Of a DNA stretch of 64,000 bases, positions 31,350 to 39,843 are shown in pieces. The DNA comes from Enterobacterales bacterium. Lineage in GTDB: Bacteria > Pseudomonadota > Gammaproteobacteria > Enterobacterales > Enterobacteriaceae. Position numbers and translations under genes: made by a program. A model generated the notes under the pieces. It saw nothing but the letters and a program-made list of their open reading frames with translations, had not been told where the DNA came from and searched no databases. The DNA is taken from the NCBI GenBank assembly GCA_015655145.1, contig JAATFO010000024.1, forward strand, positions 49,454 through 113,453, in the 5' to 3' direction. Each line of letters opens with the position of its first letter. Within the stretch, counting starts at the first letter, position 1.

Positions 31350-32188
31350 GTTTATTACTAACAACAACCCCAGGTCGCCCCCTTCTCCCTGGTCAGATCG
31401 CGCTGAATCTGGCGATCTGGCTGGCAGCGCTGTTGTGGTTTTTACCGCTTCTGGTCGCGCTATGGGTTGCGCTCCATCATGCTTCCGCGCAAGGTACATT
31501 TTCATTGTTTTCCCCGATCACCTTGCAGAACTTTATCAATGCCTGGCAGGCGGCGCCTTTTGGCCGCTATTTTCTCAACACCACCTTGCTGGTGCTGATG
31601 ATTGTGGTCTGCCAACTACTGCTGGCGACCATGGCGGCTTATGCGCTGGTGCGTTTTCGCCTTAAAGGCTCAGGGCTGTTGTTTTCGTTAATTCTGTTGC
31701 AATTAATGATAAGCCCGGACGTGTTAATCCTGCATAACTACCAAACCATCAGCGCATTAGGTCTGCGTGACAGCCTGGCCGGAATTGCGCTGCCCTATTT
31801 TGCCTCAGCATTTGCTATTTTCCTGTTGCGACAGACGTTCAAAAGCATTCCGCTGGTGCTGGAAGAGGCGGCGATTGTCGAAGGCGCCAGCCGGTTTTAC
31901 ATCCTGCGTAAAATTTATATCCCACTGGCGAAACCAATTTATGTCGCCTTCGCGCTGGTGTCGATCAGCTTTCACTGGAACGATTTTCTCTGGCCGCTGG
32001 TAATCACCGACTCAGTAAATGTGCGTCCGGTCACCGTCGGGTTACAGTTGTTTTCCGCACCAGAACAAGGTGTGCAGTGGGCACTGGTCAGCGCGGCAAC
32101 CCTGATGACCTCGCTGCCCTTGCTGGTGCTGTTTCTTATTTTTCAGCGTCAGTTTGTTCAGTCGTTTATGCGTGCCGGCATTCGCTAA
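31346..32188 (+). CDS. ABC importer permease 2, UgpE-like
   Basis: 280-residue inner-membrane permease with six hydrophobic segments and EAA loop EEAAIVEGASRFYILRKIYI (near 172-191). It pairs with the preceding permease to form the translocation channel of a carbohydrate-type (CUT1) importer. It starts on the last codons of its partner and is followed 12 bp later by the phosphoesterase. Confidence 0.92.
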   Translation: MSLLLTTTPGRPLLPGQIALNLAIWLAALLWFLPLLVALWVALHHASAQGTFSLFSPITLQNFINAWQAAPFGRYFLNTTLLVLMIVVCQLLLATMAAYALVRFRLKGSGLLFSLILLQLMISPDVLILHNYQTISALGLRDSLAGIALPYFASAFAIFLLRQTFKSIPLVLEEAAIVEGASRFYILRKIYIPLAKPIYVAFALVSISFHWNDFLWPLVITDSVNVRPVTVGLQLFSAPEQGVQWALVSAATLMTSLPLLVLFLIFQRQFVQSFMRAGIR

Positions 32189-32200
32189 GGGAGTAACCCG

Positions 32201-33163
32201 ATGACTTATCCTTCTGCATCCCCCCGGCTTTCACCTCAACAACGCCAGCGGTTGGGCCATGTCGCCGTGCTCTATCAGCCACCGTCGCTGCCCGTGATGC
32301 CCCTCGCTGGTGACATCGTTAGATTTGGCCTGATTGCCGACCCGCAATACGCTGATGCTGAACCCGATTTGACCCATGACCTTTATTACCGCCATAGCCT
32401 GCATAAGCTTTCCACGGCAATTAGCCAGCTTAACCCGCTGCCGCTCGACTTTGTGGTGTCGCTGGGTGACCTGGTGGATCGCCACTGGGCCAGTTACGAT
32501 GCCCTGTTGCCACGCTATGAGGCGTTGCGCCATCCGCATGTGGCGATACTTGGCAACCATGATGCAGCAGTCATTTCCGATCAACTGGCCGCGCACCAGC
32601 CAGCGCTGGGATTGCCGAAAAACTATTATCAATTCCACTTTGCGGGCTATCGTTTTATCGTTATCGACGGTAACGATATCAGCCTGTATTGCAATGCGGG
32701 AAATGGCGACGATCACCAGCAAGCGCGGGAACGGCTCAATGAGCTTATCGCACGCCAGCAACCACAGGCACAAAACTGGAATGGTTCAGTTGGCCAGGCG
32801 CAATTTGCCTGGCTTGAACACCAGTTACAGCAAGCACGCGCACAGCGCGAAACGGTAATCGTTTTCGGGCATTACCCGCTGGCGCCGTTACAACAGCACA
32901 TGCTATGGAATGGTGAAGCGCTGACCGGGTTATTGTGCCGTTATCAGGTACGGGCTTACTTTGCCGGTCATGATCATCGCGGTGGCTATATACGCATCGA
33001 TAATACGGATTTCATCACCTTAAAAGGCATGCTCGACAGTGCAGATCGCACGCCATTTGCTGTCGCTGAACTGGTTGATGGTCTGCTCACGATAAGCGGG
33101 TATGGCGGTGAAATTAGCCGGGTACTGAGGCCCGGGGCAAGCGAAGCGCCTGAACGGTTATAA
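32201..33163 (+). CDS. calcineurin-like metallophosphoesterase, ADPRibase-Mn-like
   Basis: 320-residue cytoplasmic enzyme (no signal peptide). Metal motifs: D47-P-Q49 in LIADPQYAD, GDLVD (89-93), GNHD (118-121), GHYP, and GHDH near 265. The DxQ variant instead of DxH, together with YYRHSLHKL, is characteristic of manganese-dependent ADP-ribose/CDP-alcohol diphosphatases. It probably cleaves the phosphodiester or pyrophosphate bond of the compound imported by the operon's ABC transporter. Start codon behind AAGGGAG. Its stop overlaps that of the convergent regulator by 6 bp. Confidence 0.82.
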   Translation: MTYPSASPRLSPQQRQRLGHVAVLYQPPSLPVMPLAGDIVRFGLIADPQYADAEPDLTHDLYYRHSLHKLSTAISQLNPLPLDFVVSLGDLVDRHWASYDALLPRYEALRHPHVAILGNHDAAVISDQLAAHQPALGLPKNYYQFHFAGYRFIVIDGNDISLYCNAGNGDDHQQARERLNELIARQQPQAQNWNGSVGQAQFAWLEHQLQQARAQRETVIVFGHYPLAPLQQHMLWNGEALTGLLCRYQVRAYFAGHDHRGGYIRIDNTDFITLKGMLDSADRTPFAVAELVDGLLTISGYGGEISRVLRPGASEAPERL

Positions 33164-35068
33164 CCGACTCAAACAGTCCATTGCCACCGTTTTGAAACTG
33201 GCGAAATCGGTGCTCTCGCGCAGACGCGTCATGGCACGTTCACGCATAAAAGTGACAAACAGATCGTAAATCGCCATCGCCTCTTCATACTCTGTTTTGC
33301 TGATTGCCAGCAAGAAGATGACGTAAGCCGTTTCTTCACCCCACGCAATACCTTGTGGCGCCAGCACCGTAAACACCACGGTTTTCTTCGCCAGCAATCC
33401 CAGGGCATGCGGTAGCGCAATCCCCTCGCCCAACATGGTACTGACGATAGCTTCACGCTCTTCAACGGAAGGATAAAATTCAGTATCAACGAATCCTTCC
33501 TGCTCCAGTTGATCGCATAACAACCGGAACAATTGCGACTGATTCACTGGCTCATTAATGATGCGGAAATGATGTTGGTCGAAAAATTTCTCCAGCATAT
33601 AGGGCTTGGTGCGATCCACCAGCACCAGTTTGCCAATTTGCTCCAGTTGGTAATCGGTAGGAAATGGCGACATCACGACCACGGGTTTATCTTTTTCGCT
33701 CAGCCGGGCGGTGGAGATGACAAAGTCTTCATCAATCACTGACATCTCTTCATATTCACGCAACGACACATTGTTTTTCACCACAATTTGCGGGTATTTA
33801 CGCAACAGCATCGCCTGAATCATCCGTACCGTGGAATTACCGGTATCACAGACCAGCAAAGCCTTCGGATGACGCTGATAACCCACATTATAATGCCGCT
33901 CAAGACCAACACCGATATGCAGGACCAGAAAGCCAATCTCGTTTTCGCTAATGACGTAGGGTGTATATTTTCCCCAACTGGATACCGCCGCCAGCGTTAC
34001 GTCATAGGCCATCGGATAGTGTTGTTTGATATTACTGAGCAACGGATTAGGGATATTGATCTGATAACGCACGCGGGTAATCATGGTTTTAATGTGTGTT
34101 AACAGGTCAGCACGCAATTGCGGGTCATTCTGCAAATGGAAGTTGTAATGGGTATTGATGTAACTGAGGATGTAATCCACCAGTGAATCCGCATCATCCG
34201 CATTGATCGCGCTCGGTGCGATGTCCTGAATGCGCCGGGCAGCGATATTAAGTCGCAACCACGCCTCTTCCGGGGGCGCGATAGCTTTGCCGGTAATCGG
34301 ACGCATTAAGTTAATGATATGGCGTGCGGCATCGCGCACATCATCATCGCCATCTTCTGCATTAAAGTCCGACAGCGGGTAACCTTCACTGATGCGTCGT
34401 ACCGCTACTGCGCAATAAAGACGCAAATATAATTCAGCTTCATCCGTCATGCGAATGTTAAAGCGCGAAAAACATTGATGTAGCAAGGGTTGCAGCGTGA
34501 TTAACATGCCGCTTTTCAGTGCTTCAACGTTCAGCAGCGGGCTTTCACTGGATTCCTGGGCGATCTGATACAACAAATCAGTCAGGCAAGTGCGGATTGC
34601 CACCTCACAGCCAAACAGCTTCATGCCATAACGCGGTTTAGTTTCAATCGCCAGATTATAGCGATTGAGCCATTCCCTCACTTCAGCCATATCGCTTTGT
34701 AACGTGGCACGACTGATAAACCACTCGTCTGCCAGGTCTTCCAGTTTAAGAGAAAAGGCTGAAGTGAGAAAACGTGTTAACAGATAGTGTACCCGTTCCA
34801 CTGATGTACGCGGCACACGTCGTTGGCCAGGCGATGTTTGTAGCAACTGCTCATAACGCACCGGATCAAGGATATTAAGCTGATAACCTTCACTGCGATT
34901 GAGGATCAACCGGGCGCCATGATCCGCAAGCATTTCGTTGAGCACGGTGATATCAGTGCGCACAGTGCGCGTCGATACAGCAAAGCGCCGCGCCAGTTCA
35001 TTCTGTGGCAACGTTTCGTTTTGCAAAATATCAAAGAGTTGAGCCAGTCGTTGGTTGGGGAATCTCAC
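33158..35068 (-). CDS. BglG/LicR-type regulator with PRDs and fused PTS EIIB/EIIA-like domains
   Basis: 636-residue transcription regulator. Domains in order: DeoR-like HTH (about 16-46, NELARRFAVSTRTVRTDI), second HTH/Mga-like (about 90-155), PRD1 (about 190-295), PRD2 (about 305-400), EIIB(Gat)-like domain beginning ALLVCDTGNST with Cys407, and EIIA (fructose/mannitol type) with His554 in GEGIALPHA. Such proteins are DNA-binding activators whose activity is set by PTS phosphorylation of PRD, EIIB and EIIA residues. GTG at 35066-35068 opens MRFPNQRLAQ; a longer GTG frame from 35143 is less likely. It is the last gene of the DUF4310-4312 cluster, 272 bp after dgaF, and presumably controls it. 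Confidence 0.88.
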   Translation of the reverse strand: MRFPNQRLAQLFDILQNETLPQNELARRFAVSTRTVRTDITVLNEMLADHGARLILNRSEGYQLNILDPVRYEQLLQTSPGQRRVPRTSVERVHYLLTRFLTSAFSLKLEDLADEWFISRATLQSDMAEVREWLNRYNLAIETKPRYGMKLFGCEVAIRTCLTDLLYQIAQESSESPLLNVEALKSGMLITLQPLLHQCFSRFNIRMTDEAELYLRLYCAVAVRRISEGYPLSDFNAEDGDDDVRDAARHIINLMRPITGKAIAPPEEAWLRLNIAARRIQDIAPSAINADDADSLVDYILSYINTHYNFHLQNDPQLRADLLTHIKTMITRVRYQINIPNPLLSNIKQHYPMAYDVTLAAVSSWGKYTPYVISENEIGFLVLHIGVGLERHYNVGYQRHPKALLVCDTGNSTVRMIQAMLLRKYPQIVVKNNVSLREYEEMSVIDEDFVISTARLSEKDKPVVVMSPFPTDYQLEQIGKLVLVDRTKPYMLEKFFDQHHFRIINEPVNQSQLFRLLCDQLEQEGFVDTEFYPSVEEREAIVSTMLGEGIALPHALGLLAKKTVVFTVLAPQGIAWGEETAYVIFLLAISKTEYEEAMAIYDLFVTFMRERAMTRLRESTDFASFKTVAMDCLSRL

Positions 35069-35232
35069 ATTTGTTATCCATCGTCTCGCCGGGTGAACAA
35101 AATAAATGCTGTCCCTACACAATAACTGTAGCAGCCAAGCCACACCGATGACAGGTTAAAAAGTGATCAGCGACAATTTATCAGGCACTGTTTTTCACCA
35201 GCAACCCAAAAACGGCGAACACCTCACAGTGA

Positions 35233-35265
35233 ACGGCAACTGACGCCAGTGGCGCCAGTTGCCGT
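35233..35265. repeat. 15-bp stem-loop between aldolase and regulator genes
   Basis: Arm 35233-35247 (ACGGCAACTGACGCC) pairs with 35251-35265 with a single A-C mismatch around a 3-nt loop. No U-tract follows. It lies about 75 bp after the KDGP aldolase stop codon and upstream of the regulator start, so it may end or attenuate the catabolic transcript before the regulator gene. Confidence 0.65.
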
Positions 35266-35340
35266 CATCGCACGGTCACCGAACTGGCCGCATACCGTCT
35301 TCTTCCGCCAGACGTGCCGCCGACCCGGTCTGTTCCGTTG

Positions 35341-36081
35341 TTACGCCATCAATTTTTTGGTCATCGCCAGCAACGTACGTACGTCATCCGGGCGAGTGTT
35401 GCCCGATGCTTTCTCGATGATTGAACTGTAGATATGCGGAATAATTTTGCTCACACCGGCATCCAGCGCAATCTTCAGGATCGCTTCATAGTTATCGAGA
35501 TCAATACCACCCGTCGGTTCGAGCCAGAAATCATGCCGGCCGCAGGCTTCTGCCACCGCTTTGAATTCATCGATCGCTTTCAATCCGCCCATAGGGAAAT
35601 ATTTTACTGAACTGCCGCCCATGTCTTTCAGCATCGCAATCGCGGTTTCTACTGGCACAATACCCTCCGGCGCCGTTGAACTTAGCGGTCCGGTTGAGAT
35701 TTTAACCTGCCCGACAGTGCCTGTCGGTGAAACCAGACCATTAACCACCGTTTGCGTCTGCCCTAATAATGCCCGGCTGGTCGCCACACCAGTAAAGACC
35801 TGATTAACATGTTGCGGCTGTATCTGACGGGAAATTTCACTGACCATCGCTGACTGGTTCGGATCACCCGCCCCCAGACCGACAGAAAGCGCATTATCGA
35901 TCAATGCGGCATACTCACGCATATCCGCCACGGCTGCCGCTACGCTGTTATAGTTTTTCGACAGCACGCCCACCAGAACATGCCCTTCAGCCGCTTGCCA
36001 GATTTCGCGCGCGTTCTCTTTTGAACCCGCCAGTACATTGAGACAAACCCGATCCTGGTAGAATTTAGGTGTGAGCATCAT
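35341..36081 (-). CDS. 2-keto-3-deoxy-6-phosphogluconate-type aldolase, DgaF family
   Basis: 246-residue aldolase expected to split 2-keto-3-deoxygluconate 6-phosphate into pyruvate and glyceraldehyde-3-phosphate. The Schiff-base lysine is K160 in SSVKYFPMGG; ISTGPLSS (129-136) and EPTGGIDL near 189 are the phosphate and carboxylate-binding segments. It is the DgaF type of the Salmonella D-glucosaminate pathway, not the Eda type. Its ATG overlaps the ammonia-lyase stop by 4 bp, indicating coupled translation. Confidence 0.88.
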   Translation of the reverse strand: MMLTPKFYQDRVCLNVLAGSKENAREIWQAAEGHVLVGVLSKNYNSVAAAVADMREYAALIDNALSVGLGAGDPNQSAMVSEISRQIQPQHVNQVFTGVATSRALLGQTQTVVNGLVSPTGTVGQVKISTGPLSSTAPEGIVPVETAIAMLKDMGGSSVKYFPMGGLKAIDEFKAVAEACGRHDFWLEPTGGIDLDNYEAILKIALDAGVSKIIPHIYSSIIEKASGNTRPDDVRTLLAMTKKLMA

Positions 36082-37199
36082 GCGTTTTTTTCTCCTGCTA
36101 ACAAAGCGTTAATACAAACAAAAATGGTATTCAGTTGTTCCGCCGTGACGCTGCGCACGTCTACTTCGACAATGCCTTCATTGGCTTTGTAGCCACGGAA
36201 ATAGATGGCAATATCACCGGTTTTCAACGCCTGCACAACCTCACTGGTGGTATGTCCAATGACCGCTTCGTCGAAATGGATTTCAGCACGGGCAATATCA
36301 CGGCCAGCCGCATCCCATACCACTCGCGCCTTAATACCAGTAAGACTGTTGAGGTTATTGATAAACGGCGTCATTTTTTCTACCATCTGCGCACCGCTCA
36401 CTTTCTCTTGCGTCAGGTAGTTCTCAATCGCCTGCGTCAGGCCAAGGATGCCCTCTTTACCCACCTTCATCGCCCGACCAATCCCTGTTGACTGGCGTTT
36501 AACCCACTCAACATATTGATGTTTACCGATAACCAGGCCACTGGTTGGTCCTTCGATAGCTTTCGCGCCACTGTAGATCACCAGATCAGCACCGTACTGG
36601 TAGTAACACTGCAGGTCCTCTTCGGCTGCGGCGTCAACAATCAGTGGGATACCATGCTCACGTGCCACCACGGCAGCCTGCGCAACGCTAAGATGGCTTT
36701 TCTGCACGCAGTGATGAGACTTGATATAGAGGATTGCCGCCGTTTGCGTACTAATCGCCGCAGAAAGTTGCTCCGGTGAGCACTCGTTAGCGTAGCCAGC
36801 TTCAACCAGACGTCCGCCGCCCAACGCCACCATGCTTCCTACCGGCGCACCAAAATTAACGTTATGTCCTTTTGGCACCACGATGTCATGCGCCACCGTC
36901 AGCGGCGCTGCATGCAGGTTATCCAGCAGCCAGTCATTATCTTTGACAATCACCGCTGCGACCGACTGAGCAATGCCTGCCGAGGCACAGGACACCACCA
37001 CTGCATTTTCCACATCAAGCAAACGGGCAATATACGCACCGGTTTTATTCACCAAATCCTTCATTTCGAAATAGTGATTAAGACCATATTTAACGGTATC
37101 GACAACATCGACACTCGGCGTGGAGACACCAAGAATGGTCATCCGTCCGGATGCATTAATAACCTGTTTTAAGCCATATTTTTCATAAATCGAAGACAT
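36078..37199 (-). CDS. D-glucosaminate-6-phosphate ammonia-lyase-like PLP enzyme, DgaE family
   Basis: 373-residue PLP enzyme of the SelA/DgaE group. The cofactor lysine is K213 in IYSGAKAIEGPTSG; D189 in IVDAAAEED should bind the pyridine nitrogen, and a Cys-Ala-Ser-Ala-Gly-Ile phosphate-binding stretch lies near 71-76. Salmonella DgaE converts D-glucosaminate 6-phosphate to KDG 6-phosphate plus ammonia. It overlaps the amidohydrolase end by 17 bp and the aldolase start by 4 bp, so deacylation, deamination and cleavage appear as a coupled series. Confidence 0.88.
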   Translation of the reverse strand: MSSIYEKYGLKQVINASGRMTILGVSTPSVDVVDTVKYGLNHYFEMKDLVNKTGAYIARLLDVENAVVVSCASAGIAQSVAAVIVKDNDWLLDNLHAAPLTVAHDIVVPKGHNVNFGAPVGSMVALGGGRLVEAGYANECSPEQLSAAISTQTAAILYIKSHHCVQKSHLSVAQAAVVAREHGIPLIVDAAAEEDLQCYYQYGADLVIYSGAKAIEGPTSGLVIGKHQYVEWVKRQSTGIGRAMKVGKEGILGLTQAIENYLTQEKVSGAQMVEKMTPFINNLNSLTGIKARVVWDAAGRDIARAEIHFDEAVIGHTTSEVVQALKTGDIAIYFRGYKANEGIVEVDVRSVTAEQLNTIFVCINALLAGEKNA

Positions 37200-38316
37200 G
37201 ATTCGCTTTTCCTTCGTCAGTCACAATCCACTGACCAGCCACCACCGCAGCCAGTGGCACCAGATGTTTCTCACCCCGTACCTGCTTCTCTTCGGAGTCA
37301 ACAAACAGGCAAGGTTCCTCATTGACGGTAAAAATAGTCAGGTCAGCATCCCCACCCACCACCAGGCGCCCTTTATTTTTCAGGTGCAGGCCTTCTGCGG
37401 CTTTGGTTGTGACGCAATCAATCACCTGTGGCAACGTCATACCCACACTAAAGAATTTCGACATTACGTGCGCAAGGCTATGCACCGGTCCCTTGATACG
37501 GTTGCGGCAATAGATATCAGAACTGATGGTGTCGGGCAGAATGCCCTGTGCAATGGCAATACGCGCCACCTCGAAGCTGAAACTGGCACTACCATGCCCC
37601 ACATCCAGCCGGACACCGCGCTGAAGGGCTTTTTTGATCGAGGCGCGTAATTCACCCGCGGGCGTCAGGATGCGATTGGGTTTGCCGTTATAACAGTGAG
37701 TAATGATATCGCCAGAGGTGAGCAATGCAGCGATGTCATCCAGATCTGGCGGATTGTTGCCGATATGCACCATCAATGGCAGCCCGCCAATCTCCTGTTG
37801 TATCTCTTTCGCACATTGCAGGGGTTTAATGCCGTTTTCACCGACTACGCTACTGCTCATCCGCGCCTTGATACCGAGAATAAAACCAGGCAAACGTTTA
37901 ACCGCATCGCATACCCCGACTTTATCTATCTGCGCCATATCCGCCAGTTCGTTCTGCGTCACAATGCCGGTACGGGCAATATTCAATAGTGCGTAGACCT
38001 GCGTTGTCGCATTACGGGTTAGCGCATATAAATCATCTATATCGTTGGCCCCGGTGCTTCCCGCATCAACCACCGTCGTAACACCGGTGTTGACGCCAAT
38101 GCAATCCGCCTCATCGTGATAAATCGGTGATTTAGGGTAGCAATGTACGTGGGAATCAATCCAGCCAGCGCTGAGATAGTAGCGTCCGCCCAGATCCTGT
38201 TCGCGTTTCGCTTCGCCATCCACCTTGCCCAACGCAGCGATTTTTCCATCTCGCAGGGCAATATCGACCTGGCGTTCATCTGTCAGGCGCGCACGACGAA
38301 TAATGAGATCGAACAT
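37183..38316 (-). CDS. amidohydrolase-superfamily deacetylase, COG3964 type
   Basis: 377-residue TIM-barrel metal hydrolase. Metal ligands: H56 and H58 (DSHVH), the carboxylated-lysine candidate K150 (LGIKARMSS), H184 (MVHIG), H207 (ITHCYNGK) and D267 (ISSDIY); H241 in VGHGSASF is also conserved. This family is often mis-annotated as dihydroorotase; characterised members hydrolyse acetylated alpha-hydroxy acids or amino acids. In this operon, removal of an N-acyl group from an amino-sugar acid is the natural guess. ATG at 38314-38316 behind AAGGAG. Confidence 0.87.
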   Translation of the reverse strand: MFDLIIRRARLTDERQVDIALRDGKIAALGKVDGEAKREQDLGGRYYLSAGWIDSHVHCYPKSPIYHDEADCIGVNTGVTTVVDAGSTGANDIDDLYALTRNATTQVYALLNIARTGIVTQNELADMAQIDKVGVCDAVKRLPGFILGIKARMSSSVVGENGIKPLQCAKEIQQEIGGLPLMVHIGNNPPDLDDIAALLTSGDIITHCYNGKPNRILTPAGELRASIKKALQRGVRLDVGHGSASFSFEVARIAIAQGILPDTISSDIYCRNRIKGPVHSLAHVMSKFFSVGMTLPQVIDCVTTKAAEGLHLKNKGRLVVGGDADLTIFTVNEEPCLFVDSEEKQVRGEKHLVPLAAVVAGQWIVTDEGKANHVFDL

Positions 38317-38338
38317 GACTATCACTCCTTAAAGAACA

Positions 38339-38360
38339 ACTTGCCTGCGAACAGGCAAGT
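38339..38360 (-). other. intercistronic hairpin with TTCG loop
   Basis: ACTTGCCTG (38339-38347) pairs perfectly with CAGGCAAGT (38352-38360). Read on the coding strand the loop is UUCG, a stable tetraloop. It lies between the DUF4310 stop and the amidohydrolase ribosome site, where it could act as a 3'-end or processing barrier giving the transport and enzyme halves of the operon different mRNA levels. Confidence 0.75.
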
Positions 38361-38371
38361 CTGGCTACAAC

Positions 38372-39019
38372 TTAACTGATGGCAACCGGAAAAATGGCGC
38401 CGAGTGCCATGGCGCCGAGAATCGCGCCACCGGTGATAGGTTTGCCCCACAGGTAGAACAACAGCGATCCCGCCAGTGAACCCAAACCGATAGGAATAGA
38501 GGCCGCCATGGCGGACAAAATGATCAATGGCCCAAGAAAACGTCCGGAGGTGTTACCCGCGCCCATCATCACATCAGCGCCATAAGTAGAATCACTCTGG
38601 TTGATAGTGAATTTACGGGCCAGAATAATCAGATAACCGATAGCAACGCCAAGTACCAACCCGGTAACCAGCGAGGCCGCAAAATTCGCCACCGGAAAGA
38701 CAAAACCGGCACCCAGCAACAACGCAGGCACACCAAGACCAACCCCCGTCTGAATCGCCCCGCCGATATCCAGGATCCCGACCAGCGAACCTTCGATAAT
38801 GCGGGCAAACAGGAAGCTGGCGCCGAAAGCGGCCACCGCACCATATACGCCCGTTTCCATACCTGCACGCAACATAGAGACGAACGCCACTTCGTTAAAT
38901 GCGCCAATGCCATACAGGTAGTACATGTGAGTACCAGCAAACACGCCGGCAGAGAGTAGCCCGACAAAGATCGGGAAAGACCAGTCGGCATACCAGAAAC
39001 CACGTTTAGACTCTTCCAT
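38372..39019 (-). CDS. DUF4310-family membrane protein
   Basis: 215-residue integral membrane protein with about six hydrophobic segments and a short cytoplasmic N-terminus (MEESKRGFWYADWSF). Glycine/alanine-rich motifs include GVYGAVAAFGASF (about 58-70) and GIGAFNEVAF, and the sequence ends in a hydrophobic GAMALGAIFPVAIS tail. No known transporter family is obvious. It starts 14 bp after DUF4311, and the pair is presumably a two-subunit membrane complex. In size and pairing it mirrors EIIC/EIID of mannose-type PTS permeases, which the related dga operon has at this position; the function is inferred only. Confidence 0.8.
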   Translation of the reverse strand: MEESKRGFWYADWSFPIFVGLLSAGVFAGTHMYYLYGIGAFNEVAFVSMLRAGMETGVYGAVAAFGASFLFARIIEGSLVGILDIGGAIQTGVGLGVPALLLGAGFVFPVANFAASLVTGLVLGVAIGYLIILARKFTINQSDSTYGADVMMGAGNTSGRFLGPLIILSAMAASIPIGLGSLAGSLLFYLWGKPITGGAILGAMALGAIFPVAIS

Positions 39020-39033
39020 TTTTATGGTCCTCG

Positions 39034-39810
39034 TTACTTGCCGCTAATGGCGTTATGGATCATCTCGAGCCAGCCCGGAATACCCAACTGGAAAGACTGC
39101 AACATCTTCATATCAAAACCACGGAAGAAGCCGCTGAGAACAAACAGCAACACGATGGCGAACATCATCACCCGGGTGACTTTGTTCCATCCGCTCTCTT
39201 CTACACCTTTACCGATCAGAATGCCCAACACCAGGCCCGGTACCGCATTGCCCATAATCAACTGTGCTAAACCACCAAAAATAGTGGCCCAGAACCCCGA
39301 TTTTTTACCGGCATCAATCGCCGCCAACCAGAAGATCACAGGCATGATGGTGTTCACCAACAGATTGGCCGCCGGGACTAATACTTTTACCGCCGTCACC
39401 TGCAATGCCGCTGGCACCGCAGAAGCCGTAGAGTTAAGAAACGCCACCACCACCATGCCGATGATGCCGCACGCAATGGCCATTTTTTTCGGGTCGTGCA
39501 ATGTTTCAGCGACATTGCGATTTTTGATCATCAGCGCTGCCGCGCCCCAGTTTGGAATAATGCGATGATCAACATCTTGTGTGAAAGAACCTGCTGCAAC
39601 AGAAGAAGCCCAGGCATTAAAGAAAAACCCAAGGCCAAAGGAGAAGTGAGAAGCGGGGTCTCCTTCGCAGGAATTAAGTTCACCCAGAGTACGAAATGCG
39701 CCCATCCCCTGCGTAGTTGGGGCATGGAACATACGCGCCGCCCCCGCGCCAACGCCCACACCGACTAACCCGCCGATGATTAACGACTTAAATAAAATAA
39801 TTAAAAACAT
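39034..39810 (-). CDS. DUF4311-family membrane protein
   Basis: 258-residue integral membrane protein. A glycine-rich first helix (IIGGLVGVGVGAGAARMF, residues 11-28) is followed by a conserved polar loop (GMGAFRTLGELNSCEGDPAS, about 36-55) and four or five further helices, including VPGLVLGILIGKGVEESGW near 205. The polar loop with Cys, Glu and Asp is the best candidate for a substrate or phosphoryl contact site. It lies between DUF4312 (33 bp upstream) and DUF4310 in the cluster. Confidence 0.8.
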   Translation of the reverse strand: MFLIILFKSLIIGGLVGVGVGAGAARMFHAPTTQGMGAFRTLGELNSCEGDPASHFSFGLGFFFNAWASSVAAGSFTQDVDHRIIPNWGAAALMIKNRNVAETLHDPKKMAIACGIIGMVVVAFLNSTASAVPAALQVTAVKVLVPAANLLVNTIMPVIFWLAAIDAGKKSGFWATIFGGLAQLIMGNAVPGLVLGILIGKGVEESGWNKVTRVMMFAIVLLFVLSGFFRGFDMKMLQSFQLGIPGWLEMIHNAISGK

Positions 39811-39843
39811 CAGTTTTTCCTTTCGTCTTATCGCCCAACGTTT

